A stretch of 64,000 bases of DNA from Flammeovirgaceae bacterium UBA6059 (GCA_002435755.1 DIYH01000037.1:19226-83225), one strand, 5' to 3'. Positions 8,786 to 18,831 are shown, counted from the stretch's first letter. The notes: generated by a model not told the origin, from the sequence alone. Made by a program: numbers and translations.

Positions 8786-11380
8786 CTACTCATTTCTTAG
8801 GTATTCTGAAGGATTGATCAATGCGGCTTTAAATGTTTGCCAGCCTATCACCACCCACGCTAGTATGAGCACCAAACCACCAATGACTACAAAAAGCCAC
8901 CACTCGGGCTGAATGCGATAGGCAAATCCCTGAAGCCAGTTTTGAGTGACCAGATAGCTCAATGGAAGTGCAATGAGGATGGCCAAACCAACAATTCGAG
9001 TAAAGTCAACGGTGAGCAAACGAACTATGCCTAGAAGACTTGAGCCTAGTATTTTCCTGATACCAATTTCTTTAGCCCGTCTTTCGGCTGAAAAAGCAGC
9101 TAATCCAAAAAGGCCAAGACATGATATGAGAATGGCAATCGCGGCAAAATACCTAGACAGTGTGGATACCTTTTGCTCACTCTTGTATTGCGCCTGATAA
9201 TCATCGCTTAGGAACTTTGCTTCTAAGCCATAGCCAGGGTTGTATTCATTGTGAAATTCCTGGATGACCGCCATGGTCTCGATCTCTCTATCCTTTTCAA
9301 TCCGGAGCACCACATCATCAGCTTCTTCAGGATCAAAAACAAAAATCATCGGCTTGATGCCTTGCCTTAGTGATTCGAAATGAAAGTCCTTCACCACTCC
9401 AACGATCTCCATTTCCTCTTCTCCCCACAGAGAGAACTGTTTTCCGATAGGGTCTGCCTTCATACCCATAGCTGCTATAGCTTTCTCATTACAGACTACT
9501 TTGGAATGCTCAGCACCGAAATCTTTTGAAAAGCTCCTTCCTGACTCAAACTCCAATTCGAGTGTTTCAAATAACCCATAGGTGACTTCTGCAATTTCAA
9601 ATCTCACCGGTGTATTTGGATCTTTACCCTCCCAGTCAATAGCATAGGTGTGAAAACCTGAAGTAACAAGGCTATGGCCAATCGCAGAAGCATTCTGAAC
9701 ACCAGGGACATTCTTAACTTCATTGATAAAGGTTTCCAGGTTTTCAGCAGCCTTTCCATTAGGGACAATTTGAACTATCCCATCTTTATCGTATCCCAGG
9801 CTTCTGTTTTGTACAAAGTCAACCTGTTTATGGATAATCACCACAGCCGCAATCAAAATAATGGAAATGGTAAACTGTGTCAGCACCAATCCCTTCCGTG
9901 CCCATACCTCGCCAAAGGAGGTAATACGCTTCCCTTTTAGTACCAATATCGGATTGAACTTGGAGAGGTATAAGGCAGGATATGTTCCAGCCAATAGACC
10001 CGCGAGGGTTGTAATGCCTAGAAAAGCCAATAAGACATTCAGGTCAAACGATATTTCGATGGCTTTACCTGTAATATCATTGAATATGGGAAGGGCGCCT
10101 ACAATGAGAAACAGCGCCAATACAAGAGAAATAAACGACATGGCGATTGATTCAGTAAAATACTGCCACATGAGCGTGTTTCGACTTGCACCTAATGTTT
10201 TTTTAACACCTACCTCTTTCATGCGAGTAGAAGCTCTTGCAGTAGAAAGATTCATAAAATTGATGCAAGCGATCACCAAAAGGATGATGGCGATTAACGC
10301 GAATAATCGAACATACTCTATTCTTCCACCAGCAAGCCTTCCATTTTCATAGCGGCCATAGAGGTAATTGTCTGAGTACTTCTTTAGAAACAACCTACGG
10401 CCTTCAAATCCTTTGGTAGCTATGTATCCCTCTATCTTCTTGTTAAGCTGGTCAGCATCCGCTCCTTCTTGAAGTAGGACAAACGCATAAGGCCCATAAT
10501 TCCCCCATTCGTGAAAAGTGTCATCTTGACCTAAGAAATGTTCGTAGGACAACAAGAAGTCAAACTGGGATGAAGAACTGGTAGGAACATCCTCAAAAAT
10601 GCCAGTTATCATGACCGTCTCCGTCATTTCCTCTGATTCCCACTGAATTTGCTTGCCAACTATGTCATCCACACTTCCAAAAACTTTCAGTGCCATTGAC
10701 TCGGACAATACAATTGAATTTCTGTCTGATAAGACATGTTTTGGATTACCTTCAACCAAGGGATAAGTGAAAGCATTGAAGAAGTCCTTTCCTACGAATT
10801 GGCCTATCCCTTTGAATACACTCTCCTCATTGGTCAACACCATATCGTCGATGAGAAATGGTGGGGCGATGCTCACGGCACTCTCAATTTCCGGGAATTC
10901 CTTGGCCAGGTTTTTGGCCAGCAGTCCTGAAGTGGATTTGCTCGTCTGAGTAGCCTCCGAATAATGCAGGTTCTCCATTACCTGGTAGAGACGATCATCG
11001 TTATCATGAAATTTATCAACGGACAACTCGTCGTTAACCCACAGGTAAATGAGTAGTGTACAAGCCAGTCCAGTTGCCAAACCAGTCAGGTTGATAAGAA
11101 ACATGTTGGAGTGCTTCTTAAAGTTTCTGAACGCTAGAAGTAAGTTGAGTTTTAACATGCCGTAATAATTGAGTTTTGTTGATCCTCCTAAGTCTTTGAT
11201 GATGCCAGGCCTAAAAAACCGGATGACATTCCAGGTAAACCGCCATTTCGCCTTTGTTCGTCCAAAAGACTCTACATCCTCTTCGAATTGCTCTTGGAGA
11301 TCTCCAAGGATTTGCTCCTCCAAAAGAGGGTTACAATACCATTGAAACAGACGTTGGGGTATTTTTGGTAATCCGGCCAC
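8786..11380 (-). CDS. FtsX/MacB-type ABC permease with type 2 prefix domain (cluster 1, proximal)
   Basis: 864 residues. The GTG start follows the PadR stop codon directly (TAA then GTG), so the pair is an operon with tight translational linkage. Prefix domain 1-85: FQWYCNPLLEEQILGDLQE, then a linker RFTWNVIRFFRPGII shared with the permease at 6098. Two FtsX units follow; the cytoplasmic loop motifs are EVGVKKTLGAS and EIGIRKILGSS. The core begins with a D-E-L-S-x-D-K-F-H segment after TM1, resembling the core of the permease at 44178 rather than that of its own neighbour. No ATPase is present in the cluster. Confidence 0.88.
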   Translation of the reverse strand: MAGLPKIPQRLFQWYCNPLLEEQILGDLQEQFEEDVESFGRTKAKWRFTWNVIRFFRPGIIKDLGGSTKLNYYGMLKLNLLLAFRNFKKHSNMFLINLTGLATGLACTLLIYLWVNDELSVDKFHDNDDRLYQVMENLHYSEATQTSKSTSGLLAKNLAKEFPEIESAVSIAPPFLIDDMVLTNEESVFKGIGQFVGKDFFNAFTYPLVEGNPKHVLSDRNSIVLSESMALKVFGSVDDIVGKQIQWESEEMTETVMITGIFEDVPTSSSSQFDFLLSYEHFLGQDDTFHEWGNYGPYAFVLLQEGADADQLNKKIEGYIATKGFEGRRLFLKKYSDNYLYGRYENGRLAGGRIEYVRLFALIAIILLVIACINFMNLSTARASTRMKEVGVKKTLGASRNTLMWQYFTESIAMSFISLVLALFLIVGALPIFNDITGKAIEISFDLNVLLAFLGITTLAGLLAGTYPALYLSKFNPILVLKGKRITSFGEVWARKGLVLTQFTISIILIAAVVIIHKQVDFVQNRSLGYDKDGIVQIVPNGKAAENLETFINEVKNVPGVQNASAIGHSLVTSGFHTYAIDWEGKDPNTPVRFEIAEVTYGLFETLELEFESGRSFSKDFGAEHSKVVCNEKAIAAMGMKADPIGKQFSLWGEEEMEIVGVVKDFHFESLRQGIKPMIFVFDPEEADDVVLRIEKDREIETMAVIQEFHNEYNPGYGLEAKFLSDDYQAQYKSEQKVSTLSRYFAAIAILISCLGLFGLAAFSAERRAKEIGIRKILGSSLLGIVRLLTVDFTRIVGLAILIALPLSYLVTQNWLQGFAYRIQPEWWLFVVIGGLVLILAWVVIGWQTFKAALINPSEYLRNE

Positions 11381-11716
11381 TTATACTGTTTTGAATTGAA
11401 GTTGTGGTGTGAGCTTCCAAAGACTCGTTCTCGCATCCTTCATTTCTTGAAGCAGTGCTTTTCCGGTGTTGGTGATTTTGAAGTATCGCTTTTTTCGTCC
11501 TCCCCTTTCTTTGGTAGCACCGCCCATGCTTGATTCCAGGTATCCCTTTTCTTCAAGCCTGTAAAGCGTGATATGGACAGAGCTTAAGTTTACCTCTCGG
11601 TGCTGATGCCCCTTAATCGCTTTCACGATAGTGTTGCCGTAGGCCTCATCTCCTACTACCAAGACCATGGTCAAAATCAGCTCTTCGAATTCACCTAAAT
11701 AGTTTGTTCTACTCAT
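11381..11716 (-). CDS. PadR-family transcriptional regulator (cluster 1)
   Basis: 111 residues: a winged-helix PadR protein opening with GEFEELILTMV, a recognition-helix region SSVHITLYRLEEKGYL, and a basic wing with RGGRKKRYF. It is closely similar to the PadR at 46814 and less so to the one at 38340. It leads a three-gene operon with two prefix-domain permeases. A palindrome overlapping its own promoter (11726-11743) suggests autorepression. Confidence 0.9.
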   Translation of the reverse strand: MSRTNYLGEFEELILTMVLVVGDEAYGNTIVKAIKGHQHREVNLSSVHITLYRLEEKGYLESSMGGATKERGGRKKRYFKITNTGKALLQEMKDARTSLWKLTPQLQFKTV

Positions 11717-12037
11717 AACTATTGAATTTGTAAAACAAATATACGGAGCATTTCTATTTAAGTTGTAAAAGAAATAATTTTAGACATGTGGAGTATCTTG
11801 AGCTACTCCATACCAGGAGGCACAAGACACTGTCCACCTCCTAGTGAAGAACCAGACAAATAGCGTTAGGATGTACTGTTGAGGGGCTAAAAGTCTAATC
11901 CAATTCTTAGGTCGTTTGGATCACGGTCTGCATAACTTAGATTAGACAATTTATCGGCAAAACCACAGATAGAACTTCGTTTGCCAAAGTACAGTTTTAC
12001 CTATATCATAACGCAAAAGTTACTATCCCATATCCAT
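11717..12037. other. Divergent intergenic region with three stem-forming repeats
   Basis: This 321-base gap lies between PadR (-) and the DUF4198 gene (+). Besides the PadR promoter it holds TGGAGTA/TACTCCA (11789-11810), AGGAGG/CCTCCT (11815-11842) and GTCTAATC/GATTAGAC (11893-11947). They could be a structured leader for the metal-uptake genes. I do not recognise a known riboswitch consensus, and no TAnnTTTG element for the plus-strand gene was found. Confidence 0.4.
11726..11743 (-). promoter_or_regulatory. PadR operon promoter -7 element with abutting palindrome
   Basis: On the minus strand TATATTTG (11743-11736) matches TAnnTTTG, 20 bases upstream of the PadR ATG. ATTTGT-AAA-ACAAAT (11726-11740) is a perfect 6-bp inverted repeat overlapping it. 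This is a plausible autoregulatory operator. Confidence 0.5.
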
Positions 12038-13072
12038 ATGAAACTCGTCTTCCAAGGTCTTGCAGTAGTGATTCTCCTATCGAGTCACGATATGTTTTTA
12101 AAGCTCGATAAGTATAAGCTCGAATCATATTCAAATGTTGTCATTCATCTGTTTAACGGCACCTTTGATCGGAGCGATAACGTGATCACAAGAGATCGTA
12201 TGATTGATGTAAGCATTGTAGCTAATGGGAAAAGGTCTAGTGTTGACACAACTGATTGGTATGAAGAAGACAAAACCACTTATCTCAATTTTAGAACAGA
12301 CTCTCCCGGTACATATGTCGCCGGTGTATCCACAAAAGCCAGATCACTAGGTATGTCGGCAGATTCCTTTCATGATTACTTGGAGCATGATGGTGTGCTA
12401 GACATGCTAGCGTTGAGGAAACAGAATGGTACATTGAATGATACGGCAATAGAGCGTTATTCAAAACATGTGAAAACCATATTTCAGGTAGGCAATAAAC
12501 TTACCGATGATTATAGTACCGAACTGGGTTATTCCATCGAATTCATACTTATGGAAAACCCATATGATATGCACCCAGGCCATGACCTACCGGTAAAACT
12601 ACTTTTCAATCAGGAGCCACTGGCCGATCAACTGGTTTACGTAGGCTCAGCTGCAGCTCATAGTCACTCTCACGAAGATGATAGACATTCTCATGATGAA
12701 GAAGGTGATCACACCCATGACGATTTGGTACAACTTAGAACAGATGAAAAAGGGTTGTTGAACGTACCAATCTCATCAGAGGGGGTTTGGTATTTGAAAA
12801 CCATTCATTTGGTGGAGATTGAAGAACAGGGACTTACCCATGAATCAAACTGGGCTACTGTGACTTTTGCTGTAGGTGATGAAGGTTCGCATGATCATTC
12901 TCACGATCACGACCACTCTGGCGACCATGATCATTCACACAGTGAGCACGACCATGAACATGACCATTCAGGCGACCATGAAGAAGGAATCCCATTCTAC
13001 ATTTGGGCTATCATAAGTGTACTCGTCATCTGCGTGCTGTATTTCGTGTTCAACAGACAAAATAATGTTTAA
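12038..13072 (+). CDS. DUF4198-like His-rich periplasmic protein, probable nickel/cobalt uptake
   Basis: 344 residues from ATG 12038. An upstream in-frame TTG at 11981 adds 19 residues but hides the signal peptide, so the later start is chosen. The N-terminus is a signal followed by SHDMFLKL, the usual opening of DUF4198 proteins. Two His/Asp-rich stretches stand out: about residues 205-223 and a longer one at about 285-312 built of HDH, HSH and GDH units. A final TM (about 318-336) anchors it. DUF4198 proteins accompany nickel or cobalt permeases. The next gene, HupE/UreJ, overlaps or abuts its stop. The His-rich loops probably bind metal outside the membrane; the ion is not determined. Confidence 0.8.
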   Translation: MKLVFQGLAVVILLSSHDMFLKLDKYKLESYSNVVIHLFNGTFDRSDNVITRDRMIDVSIVANGKRSSVDTTDWYEEDKTTYLNFRTDSPGTYVAGVSTKARSLGMSADSFHDYLEHDGVLDMLALRKQNGTLNDTAIERYSKHVKTIFQVGNKLTDDYSTELGYSIEFILMENPYDMHPGHDLPVKLLFNQEPLADQLVYVGSAAAHSHSHEDDRHSHDEEGDHTHDDLVQLRTDEKGLLNVPISSEGVWYLKTIHLVEIEEQGLTHESNWATVTFAVGDEGSHDHSHDHDHSGDHDHSHSEHDHEHDHSGDHEEGIPFYIWAIISVLVICVLYFVFNRQNNV

Positions 13073-13751
13073 CATGAACCAGCGAGGTACTATTCTTGGC
13101 ATTGGGATACTGTTGCTGCCATTAATTGCGCTAGGGCATGATGTATCTGGTGGTGATCGTGCACTACTTGAAAATGGTGGTTTATGGGCTTATATCTATG
13201 TCGGTGCAACACACATGCTTACAGGGTATGATCACCTACTCTTTCTGGTCGGTGTGATATTCTTCTTACGTGAGTTCAAAGAGATCGTAAAGTTCATCAC
13301 CGCCTTTACCATAGGCCATAGTATCACATTGATTTCAGCTACTTATTTATCATTCTCTGTGAACGAGTATTTGATCGATGCGATTATAGGCCTAAGCGTA
13401 TTGTATAAAGGCTTTGAGAACATGGGCTTATTCCAAAAATGGCTGAAAGTGAATCCACCACATTTACTAAACATGGTTTTTGTTTTCGGACTTATCCATG
13501 GTCTGGGTTTATCAGCAAGACTTCAATCGTTCACAGTCGATCAAGAAGGCATTCTATTCAAAATATTATGCTTCAATTTGGGAGTAGAACTTGGGCAGGT
13601 ATTGGCGCTGATTCCAATTGTGTATGTGATCAATCTCTGGCGACAAATGAGTAGCTATGAGCCATTCTTCAAGGCTACCAACACTTATTTGATAATAGCA
13701 GGAATTGGCCTAACGGGCTATCAGCTTTGGCATTTCTTCGGACTATCCTGA
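13065..13751 (+). CDS. HupE/UreJ-family membrane protein, probable nickel/cobalt permease
   Basis: About 228 residues. ATG 13065 overlaps the upstream stop; ATG 13074 is an equal choice. A frame start at 13017 would overlap far into the previous gene and is unlikely. After a signal-like segment ending in ALGHD come about six TMs. Family signatures are present: GYDHLLFL near residue 55, the GHSITL segment with its His, and LIHGLGLSA with a His-Gly. HupE/UreJ proteins are linked to nickel supply for hydrogenase or urease; neither enzyme is seen in the window. It forms a two-gene operon with the His-rich DUF4198 protein. Confidence 0.85.
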   Translation: MFNMNQRGTILGIGILLLPLIALGHDVSGGDRALLENGGLWAYIYVGATHMLTGYDHLLFLVGVIFFLREFKEIVKFITAFTIGHSITLISATYLSFSVNEYLIDAIIGLSVLYKGFENMGLFQKWLKVNPPHLLNMVFVFGLIHGLGLSARLQSFTVDQEGILFKILCFNLGVELGQVLALIPIVYVINLWRQMSSYEPFFKATNTYLIIAGIGLTGYQLWHFFGLS

Positions 13752-13756
13752 TGTTT

Positions 13757-13772
13757 TAGCAGAACTCTGCTA
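13757..13772. terminator. Short hairpin between convergent genes
   Basis: TAGCAG-AACT-CTGCTA, a perfect 6-bp stem with a tetraloop, fills the 18-base gap between hupE (+) and the M14 peptidase (-) and runs into the latter's stop codon. No T-run is present, so this is only a weak terminator candidate. Confidence 0.4.
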
Positions 13773-15503
13773 CTTCATAATTCTGAAAATTGGGTAGCGC
13801 ATATATTCAGGTTCACGGTGCTCTGAACGCTGAAAGATAAACTCGAGTTGCATGTTGGCACTTTCAGCCAGTTTAGGATCGTTGGCTTTGGCCTCAGCCA
13901 ATGCTCGTCTTAATTCAGGGTTCTGTTCAAGTATCTTAAGGGCATGATCTTCAAACACATATGATGAGAAATGTTCTTTCTGCTGAAGTAAAGCATCAAA
14001 GAAATTCCAGGCGAAAAATGAATCTGGAGCTTCTGGCTCTAGGGTTTCTACAATGTAGCGATTACGCCATTGATTGACTGGAATTAGGACATCACCCTTC
14101 CTAAATTTGATTGCTGCTCTTGTAGCTTCGACTTCCACACCATAATGCCGATAGTGACCTTCATAGGGATTTCTAACAGTTTTGAAGTCTGTAATCTCAT
14201 AGGTCTCCACTTCAATGATACTATCGCATTGTAAAGGAGACATTTCGATCTGGTTAGTTGATAGCAACTCAAGAACACGCCTCCATTGCTGTGGAACTAT
14301 GTAGAACTTTGGCGCTTCGATGGTTTTGTCAGCTCGATAATCATCCATAAACTTCACCTCTTTAGTGAAGGGTTGGCCTTGATCGTACTTTAACCGCTGC
14401 AAACCTGAAATCCCACTTTCTACATATACCGGCTCATAACCGCTGAATAGTATAGATTTATAGCCTGTCGTGTCAACTGACCAGGATATTTCGAAGTTGC
14501 TTTGATTCACGATCTTGCTTTTGGTAGCTTCTCTTAACCTTACCAATTCTTCTCCATTGTCTTCAAGCATGTCAAGCATCGTCCACATCAATTCATATGT
14601 CGATTTCACCCGTTGTTCAAAAGACTTTAGCATATGAGTCTCGCTCATATAGCCAGGGGTATGAAACAAAGCTGCATAGCCAGTTGAGTATCTCGGAAGT
14701 TCCAAGAATTGCGTCCAGCCATGATCTGGTGTCTTTCCCCAGGAATTGACGTAGGGTATAGCTTCAAACTTCCTTTCTTTCATGCCTGCATAAGTTTGCG
14801 GCAACAACACTTCATCTAGAAACTTACCCAGCTCACCACCTAGTTTGTCCTTTTGAGAATAAACTAACGTCATTACATGTTGATAATCCGAGCCATTACT
14901 GGTGTGCGTGTCTAGCAGGAAATCAGGGTCATAGCGCTGAAAGATCTCATGAAACGATTTCGTATTTCTGGTGTCAGATTTGATAAAATCCCTATTCAGA
15001 TCATAATGCCTGGAATTGCCTCGAAAACCATATTCCTCAGGCCCATTTTGATTGACACGAGTTGTTGAATTTCTGTTGAGTGTACCTCCAATATTGTAAA
15101 ATGGGATAATGGCAATGGCGACTTTATCGAGTGCCGATCCATTGCTTTCCATATTTTGCAGTAGGTCTCTGGCGAACATTTGACATGCACTAACGCCATC
15201 CGGCTCTCCTGGATGTATTGCATTGTTGATCAACCAGATGGCCTTTCCAGCATTTTGCAATGCTTCAGGAGTCCTTTCTGCTCCAGTGTTGATTAATACC
15301 ACATGCAGTGGAATACCTATGTCCGTCTGACCGTGTTCAAGTATCGATACTTCGTCATAAGTATCCGCAAGGGTTTGATAAAATGTCATTGCCTCTTCAT
15401 AGGTCGCCGTTTCGGTATAATTGGATGCTTCGCATCGGGTTGTCAGCTGACCATAAACAGGTGCTATCAATAAGAGAGAAGCGCAAAGTAGAAGATATTT
15501 CAT
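13770..15503 (-). CDS. Exported M14-family zinc carboxypeptidase-like protein
   Basis: 577 residues with a Sec signal (1-18). The M14 fold covers about 30-320: HPGE gives zinc ligands His97 and Glu100, His200 in DTHTSNG is the third ligand, DLNR (Asn170-Arg171) matches the substrate-carboxylate site, and Glu288 in MSETH fits the catalytic acid. All key residues appear intact, so activity is likely. About 250 further residues form a domain I cannot name. Probably a periplasmic or secreted peptidase used on peptides. It stands alone. Confidence 0.88.
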   Translation of the reverse strand: MKYLLLCASLLLIAPVYGQLTTRCEASNYTETATYEEAMTFYQTLADTYDEVSILEHGQTDIGIPLHVVLINTGAERTPEALQNAGKAIWLINNAIHPGEPDGVSACQMFARDLLQNMESNGSALDKVAIAIIPFYNIGGTLNRNSTTRVNQNGPEEYGFRGNSRHYDLNRDFIKSDTRNTKSFHEIFQRYDPDFLLDTHTSNGSDYQHVMTLVYSQKDKLGGELGKFLDEVLLPQTYAGMKERKFEAIPYVNSWGKTPDHGWTQFLELPRYSTGYAALFHTPGYMSETHMLKSFEQRVKSTYELMWTMLDMLEDNGEELVRLREATKSKIVNQSNFEISWSVDTTGYKSILFSGYEPVYVESGISGLQRLKYDQGQPFTKEVKFMDDYRADKTIEAPKFYIVPQQWRRVLELLSTNQIEMSPLQCDSIIEVETYEITDFKTVRNPYEGHYRHYGVEVEATRAAIKFRKGDVLIPVNQWRNRYIVETLEPEAPDSFFAWNFFDALLQQKEHFSSYVFEDHALKILEQNPELRRALAEAKANDPKLAESANMQLEFIFQRSEHREPEYMRYPIFRIMK

Positions 15504-15636
15504 TCTGATCGTGTTTGATTTAAAAGGTGCAATTTCTCCGCCCTAGTGGGCTACTGATTGGTTAAAAATTAAAAATGGTTGCTACTAGAATGAAGTCAAA
15601 CGCAGCAATCATACCTTGCACATACTTTATAATAAC

Positions 15637-18600
15637 TCAGTCCTGGCCAATAATCAATGGGCCGATCTGATTCTCCTTCATGACATCTAGTAGCGCCTTC
15701 ACCTCTCCACTTTTAGCCTCTTTCCAGGACTTTTCAACTTCCAGCCATTCTGTATGGAGCTTGTCATAAACCTCGACATATTGGTCTGCTGGTTTAAAGT
15801 CAGCGATTGCAACAGTCATAGCAAGGTAGCTCAGCTTTTCCATGAGCATTCCCGGTAGGCGTATAACGTCTTGCCCCTTACCTGTATGTTTAAGCTGAAT
15901 GATCTGATTTTCGATTTCAGTAGCAATGCTATCTGTGGTTTGCATTTCAGCAAGTACATCTCCTGATACCAAAGGCATCAAATCTGTTAGTTGCCTGCGC
16001 AGTTTTTCCATCTCATTAACGGTAGTAGACATGGCTTCAAAGTCGACACGAATCTTATCCAGCAGTTGTTTTTGTTGATTAATGTCTTCCAAAGTCCCCT
16101 CTGAATTAGGATCCTTAATCAATTCAAAGCTTTGCTTTTGCTCAACATCCCCAGACTTCAGGGTGACTGTGTATGTTCCAGGACTTGCCATTACAGCAAT
16201 TGGAGGTACTAATGAATTTCGAGTGTTATTATCATCGAGTTCAAACCATGAAGCATAACGCGGTTTAGTGCGCATGACCACTTTGGTTGTTGGGTCTTCT
16301 TTGTAATCCCACCATATTCTGTTGATGCCAGGTTTCCCTTTATGCTTAATGGTACGAACCGTCTCTCCAGCTTCATTGGCAATCATGAGGGTGACACTAT
16401 CTGTCATGCCTTCTGCCATCCAGTAATGAAGCGAGGTACCCGCCGGTGGATCGTCACCGAATGAGGCCTCTTTGAAAAACTGCATAACCATTGATATTGG
16501 CTGCAGTCTGAAAGCATCTTTAGGATCAAAAAGGTGTAATGAAGACTGTGCTACCTCTTGGCTGAACTGCTGTATTGGCGTCAGGTCATCTAAGATCCAA
16601 ATACCTCTACCATAAGTACCTACGACAAGATCATTGAAATGCTCTGGTATGTCCATCCAATACATAGGACTGGATGGAAGATTAGTCATCAACGACTGCC
16701 AAGTTGAACCCTTATTTAATGAAAAGTAAAGTGCGTTCTCCGTTCCCAAATAGACTAGGTTAGGGTTTACAGGATCTTCTTTGACCATTCTACAATAGCT
16801 CAAAGGGCTATCTTCAATACCGCTCGTGATCTTCTTCCACGAACTACCGTAATTGGTGGTAACATAGACATAGGGCTTAAAATCCCCCATTTCATGGGCA
16901 TCTACCGTCATGTAGGCCGTACCCTCATCATGTTTAGAAGCTTCAATATTACGTACAGCGCCATAAGTCGGCATATCAGGAACTTTGGAGGTAACATTCG
17001 TCCATGTGGCACCATTATCCTGGCTGATATGTACCAGGCCATCATTGGTACCTGCCCAAAGCAAGCCTTTCTTCAATGGTGACTCGTCTAATGCATAAAC
17101 TACATTGGCGTATTCCACACCAATGTTGTCACCGGTCAATCCACCCGAAAACTGTTGCTTTGAAGCGTCATTGAGACTTAAGTCAGGACTCACAATCTCC
17201 CAGGTCTGGCCTCCGTTGGTTGTGCGATGTACATATTGGCTAGCAACATATACCGTATTATTATCATGCGGTGAGATAAGCAACGGGAAGGTCCATTGGA
17301 ATCTATACTTCACATCTGCGGCAGGTGTTCCTGCTGTCAACTCAGGCCATACTTCCACTTGTCGAAACTGCCCTGTTTCTTCATTGTATCGAACTACTAC
17401 ACCACCCAATGCACCAAAGCCGGATGCACTCGACCATACGATGTTGGGGTCAGTTGGATCAGCAGTCGCAAATCCACTTTCCCCGCCTCCTACATCGTGC
17501 CACATTCCGGTAGGTATAAAACCTCCGAAAAAGCTCTGCATACGGCTCCTACTGGGGCCTTTCATTGATGGCCCGTCTTGTCTGTTAGTCAGTACATTGT
17601 AAGGTACCTCTGTGTCAGTAGTGACATGGTAGAGTTGAGCGACGGGTATCTGTACGCGATACCATGACTTGCCGCGATTTTGGCTAATGGACAGTCCACC
17701 GTCTCCGACAACTATCTGACGGTCTCCATTCGTAGGATCTACCCACATATCGTGATGATCCCAGTTAGGTGCAGTACCCGGTGCTGCAAGCGTTGCAGTG
17801 GTACCCCCATCGATACTTGTGGCGTATGCCGCAGAAAAGAAATAAATCTCATTGGCATTGTCAGGTGATGCGGTGCATCGCGTGTAGTATGCTCCCCTTC
17901 CCGATAAGTCCCTATCGGAATTGACCAGTTGAAATGACGCACCTCGATTTTCCGATCGCCACAGTTCTCCAGTATTTGTCGGCCTTCCATCCAATGGAAT
18001 ACCATCCCCGGTTTCAATAAGCGCATACAAGCGGCCTTGCTGGGCAGCTGTCATCGCCAAAGCTATTTTTCCAACTTCTCCTTCAGGCAAACCTGGACTT
18101 TCTAACTTGTCCCATGTCTCTCCTCCATCCAGCGAGCGATAAATACCTCCGCCTGCCCCCCCACTCTTGCGAACCCATGGCCTGATTTCCAATGACCACA
18201 TTCCTGCAAACAATATTCTCGGATTAAATGGATCCATCACCAAATCAGAAGCTCCTGTCTTGCTATCGACAAACAAGACCTGTGTCCACGTTTTGCCTCC
18301 ATCAGTAGTTTTGTAAATACCACGCTCCTGCTGAGGTGTATAGCCATGGCCTAATGCGGCTACATAGACGACATCAGGATTAGTGGGGTGCACCACTATT
18401 CGGCTAATCCTACCTGTATTCTTTAAACCAAGATGTGTCCAATTGGTACCACCATCAGTTGATCGCCAAACACCATTACCAATGGATACATTTGAGCGGA
18501 TGAATGATTCACCAGTACCTGCGTAAATGACTTCAGGTTCACTTGGTGCTAACGCTAATGCCCCAATGGAATGAACCCGCTGCTTGTCAAAAACAGGTGC

Positions 18601-18831
18601 CCAATTCAGACCACCATCTGTTGTTTTCCACACACCACCAGAAGCAGCCCCTACATAATAGGTGGAAGGGTCTCCAGCGATACCTGCTACGGAAATGACC
18701 CTATTGCCGACAGGGCCAATATGTCGAAACTTGAGCTGATCCATTTGTGCGGTAGAAAGAGACTGAGATAATGCCGCACTAGATACGAATAAGAAAATGA
18801 ATGAAAGCGAATGAAAAAGTAGATAACGCAT
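15637..18831 (-). CDS. Exported BNR/VPS10-like beta-propeller protein ('glycosyl hydrolase' family label)
   Basis: 1064 residues, signal peptide 1-22. Repeated S/T-D-G-G-x-T-W or close variants (TTDGGLNW, STDGGTNW, TTDGGKTW, SLDGGETW, TTNGGQTW) mark BNR/sortilin-type propeller blades across residues 30-720. The C-terminal third (about 760-1064) holds a beta-sandwich-like part and a helical tail. Homologs in Bacteroidota are often called glycosyl hydrolases, but the BNR repeat alone does not prove this and I see no sialidase Arg triad. Location outside the cytoplasm is well supported; the function is open. Monocistronic. Confidence 0.85.
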   Translation of the reverse strand: MRYLLFHSLSFIFLFVSSAALSQSLSTAQMDQLKFRHIGPVGNRVISVAGIAGDPSTYYVGAASGGVWKTTDGGLNWAPVFDKQRVHSIGALALAPSEPEVIYAGTGESFIRSNVSIGNGVWRSTDGGTNWTHLGLKNTGRISRIVVHPTNPDVVYVAALGHGYTPQQERGIYKTTDGGKTWTQVLFVDSKTGASDLVMDPFNPRILFAGMWSLEIRPWVRKSGGAGGGIYRSLDGGETWDKLESPGLPEGEVGKIALAMTAAQQGRLYALIETGDGIPLDGRPTNTGELWRSENRGASFQLVNSDRDLSGRGAYYTRCTASPDNANEIYFFSAAYATSIDGGTTATLAAPGTAPNWDHHDMWVDPTNGDRQIVVGDGGLSISQNRGKSWYRVQIPVAQLYHVTTDTEVPYNVLTNRQDGPSMKGPSRSRMQSFFGGFIPTGMWHDVGGGESGFATADPTDPNIVWSSASGFGALGGVVVRYNEETGQFRQVEVWPELTAGTPAADVKYRFQWTFPLLISPHDNNTVYVASQYVHRTTNGGQTWEIVSPDLSLNDASKQQFSGGLTGDNIGVEYANVVYALDESPLKKGLLWAGTNDGLVHISQDNGATWTNVTSKVPDMPTYGAVRNIEASKHDEGTAYMTVDAHEMGDFKPYVYVTTNYGSSWKKITSGIEDSPLSYCRMVKEDPVNPNLVYLGTENALYFSLNKGSTWQSLMTNLPSSPMYWMDIPEHFNDLVVGTYGRGIWILDDLTPIQQFSQEVAQSSLHLFDPKDAFRLQPISMVMQFFKEASFGDDPPAGTSLHYWMAEGMTDSVTLMIANEAGETVRTIKHKGKPGINRIWWDYKEDPTTKVVMRTKPRYASWFELDDNNTRNSLVPPIAVMASPGTYTVTLKSGDVEQKQSFELIKDPNSEGTLEDINQQKQLLDKIRVDFEAMSTTVNEMEKLRRQLTDLMPLVSGDVLAEMQTTDSIATEIENQIIQLKHTGKGQDVIRLPGMLMEKLSYLAMTVAIADFKPADQYVEVYDKLHTEWLEVEKSWKEAKSGEVKALLDVMKENQIGPLIIGQD

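Noticed and set aside
9861..10352. 163-codon plus-strand frame
   Set aside because: Antisense within the permease at 8786.
17105..17602. 165-codon plus-strand frame
   Set aside because: Antisense within the BNR-repeat gene; composition without family pattern.
15637..18831. Sialidase assignment for the BNR-repeat protein
   Set aside because: Asp-box-like repeats are present, but no Arg triad or catalytic Tyr/Glu pair could be placed.
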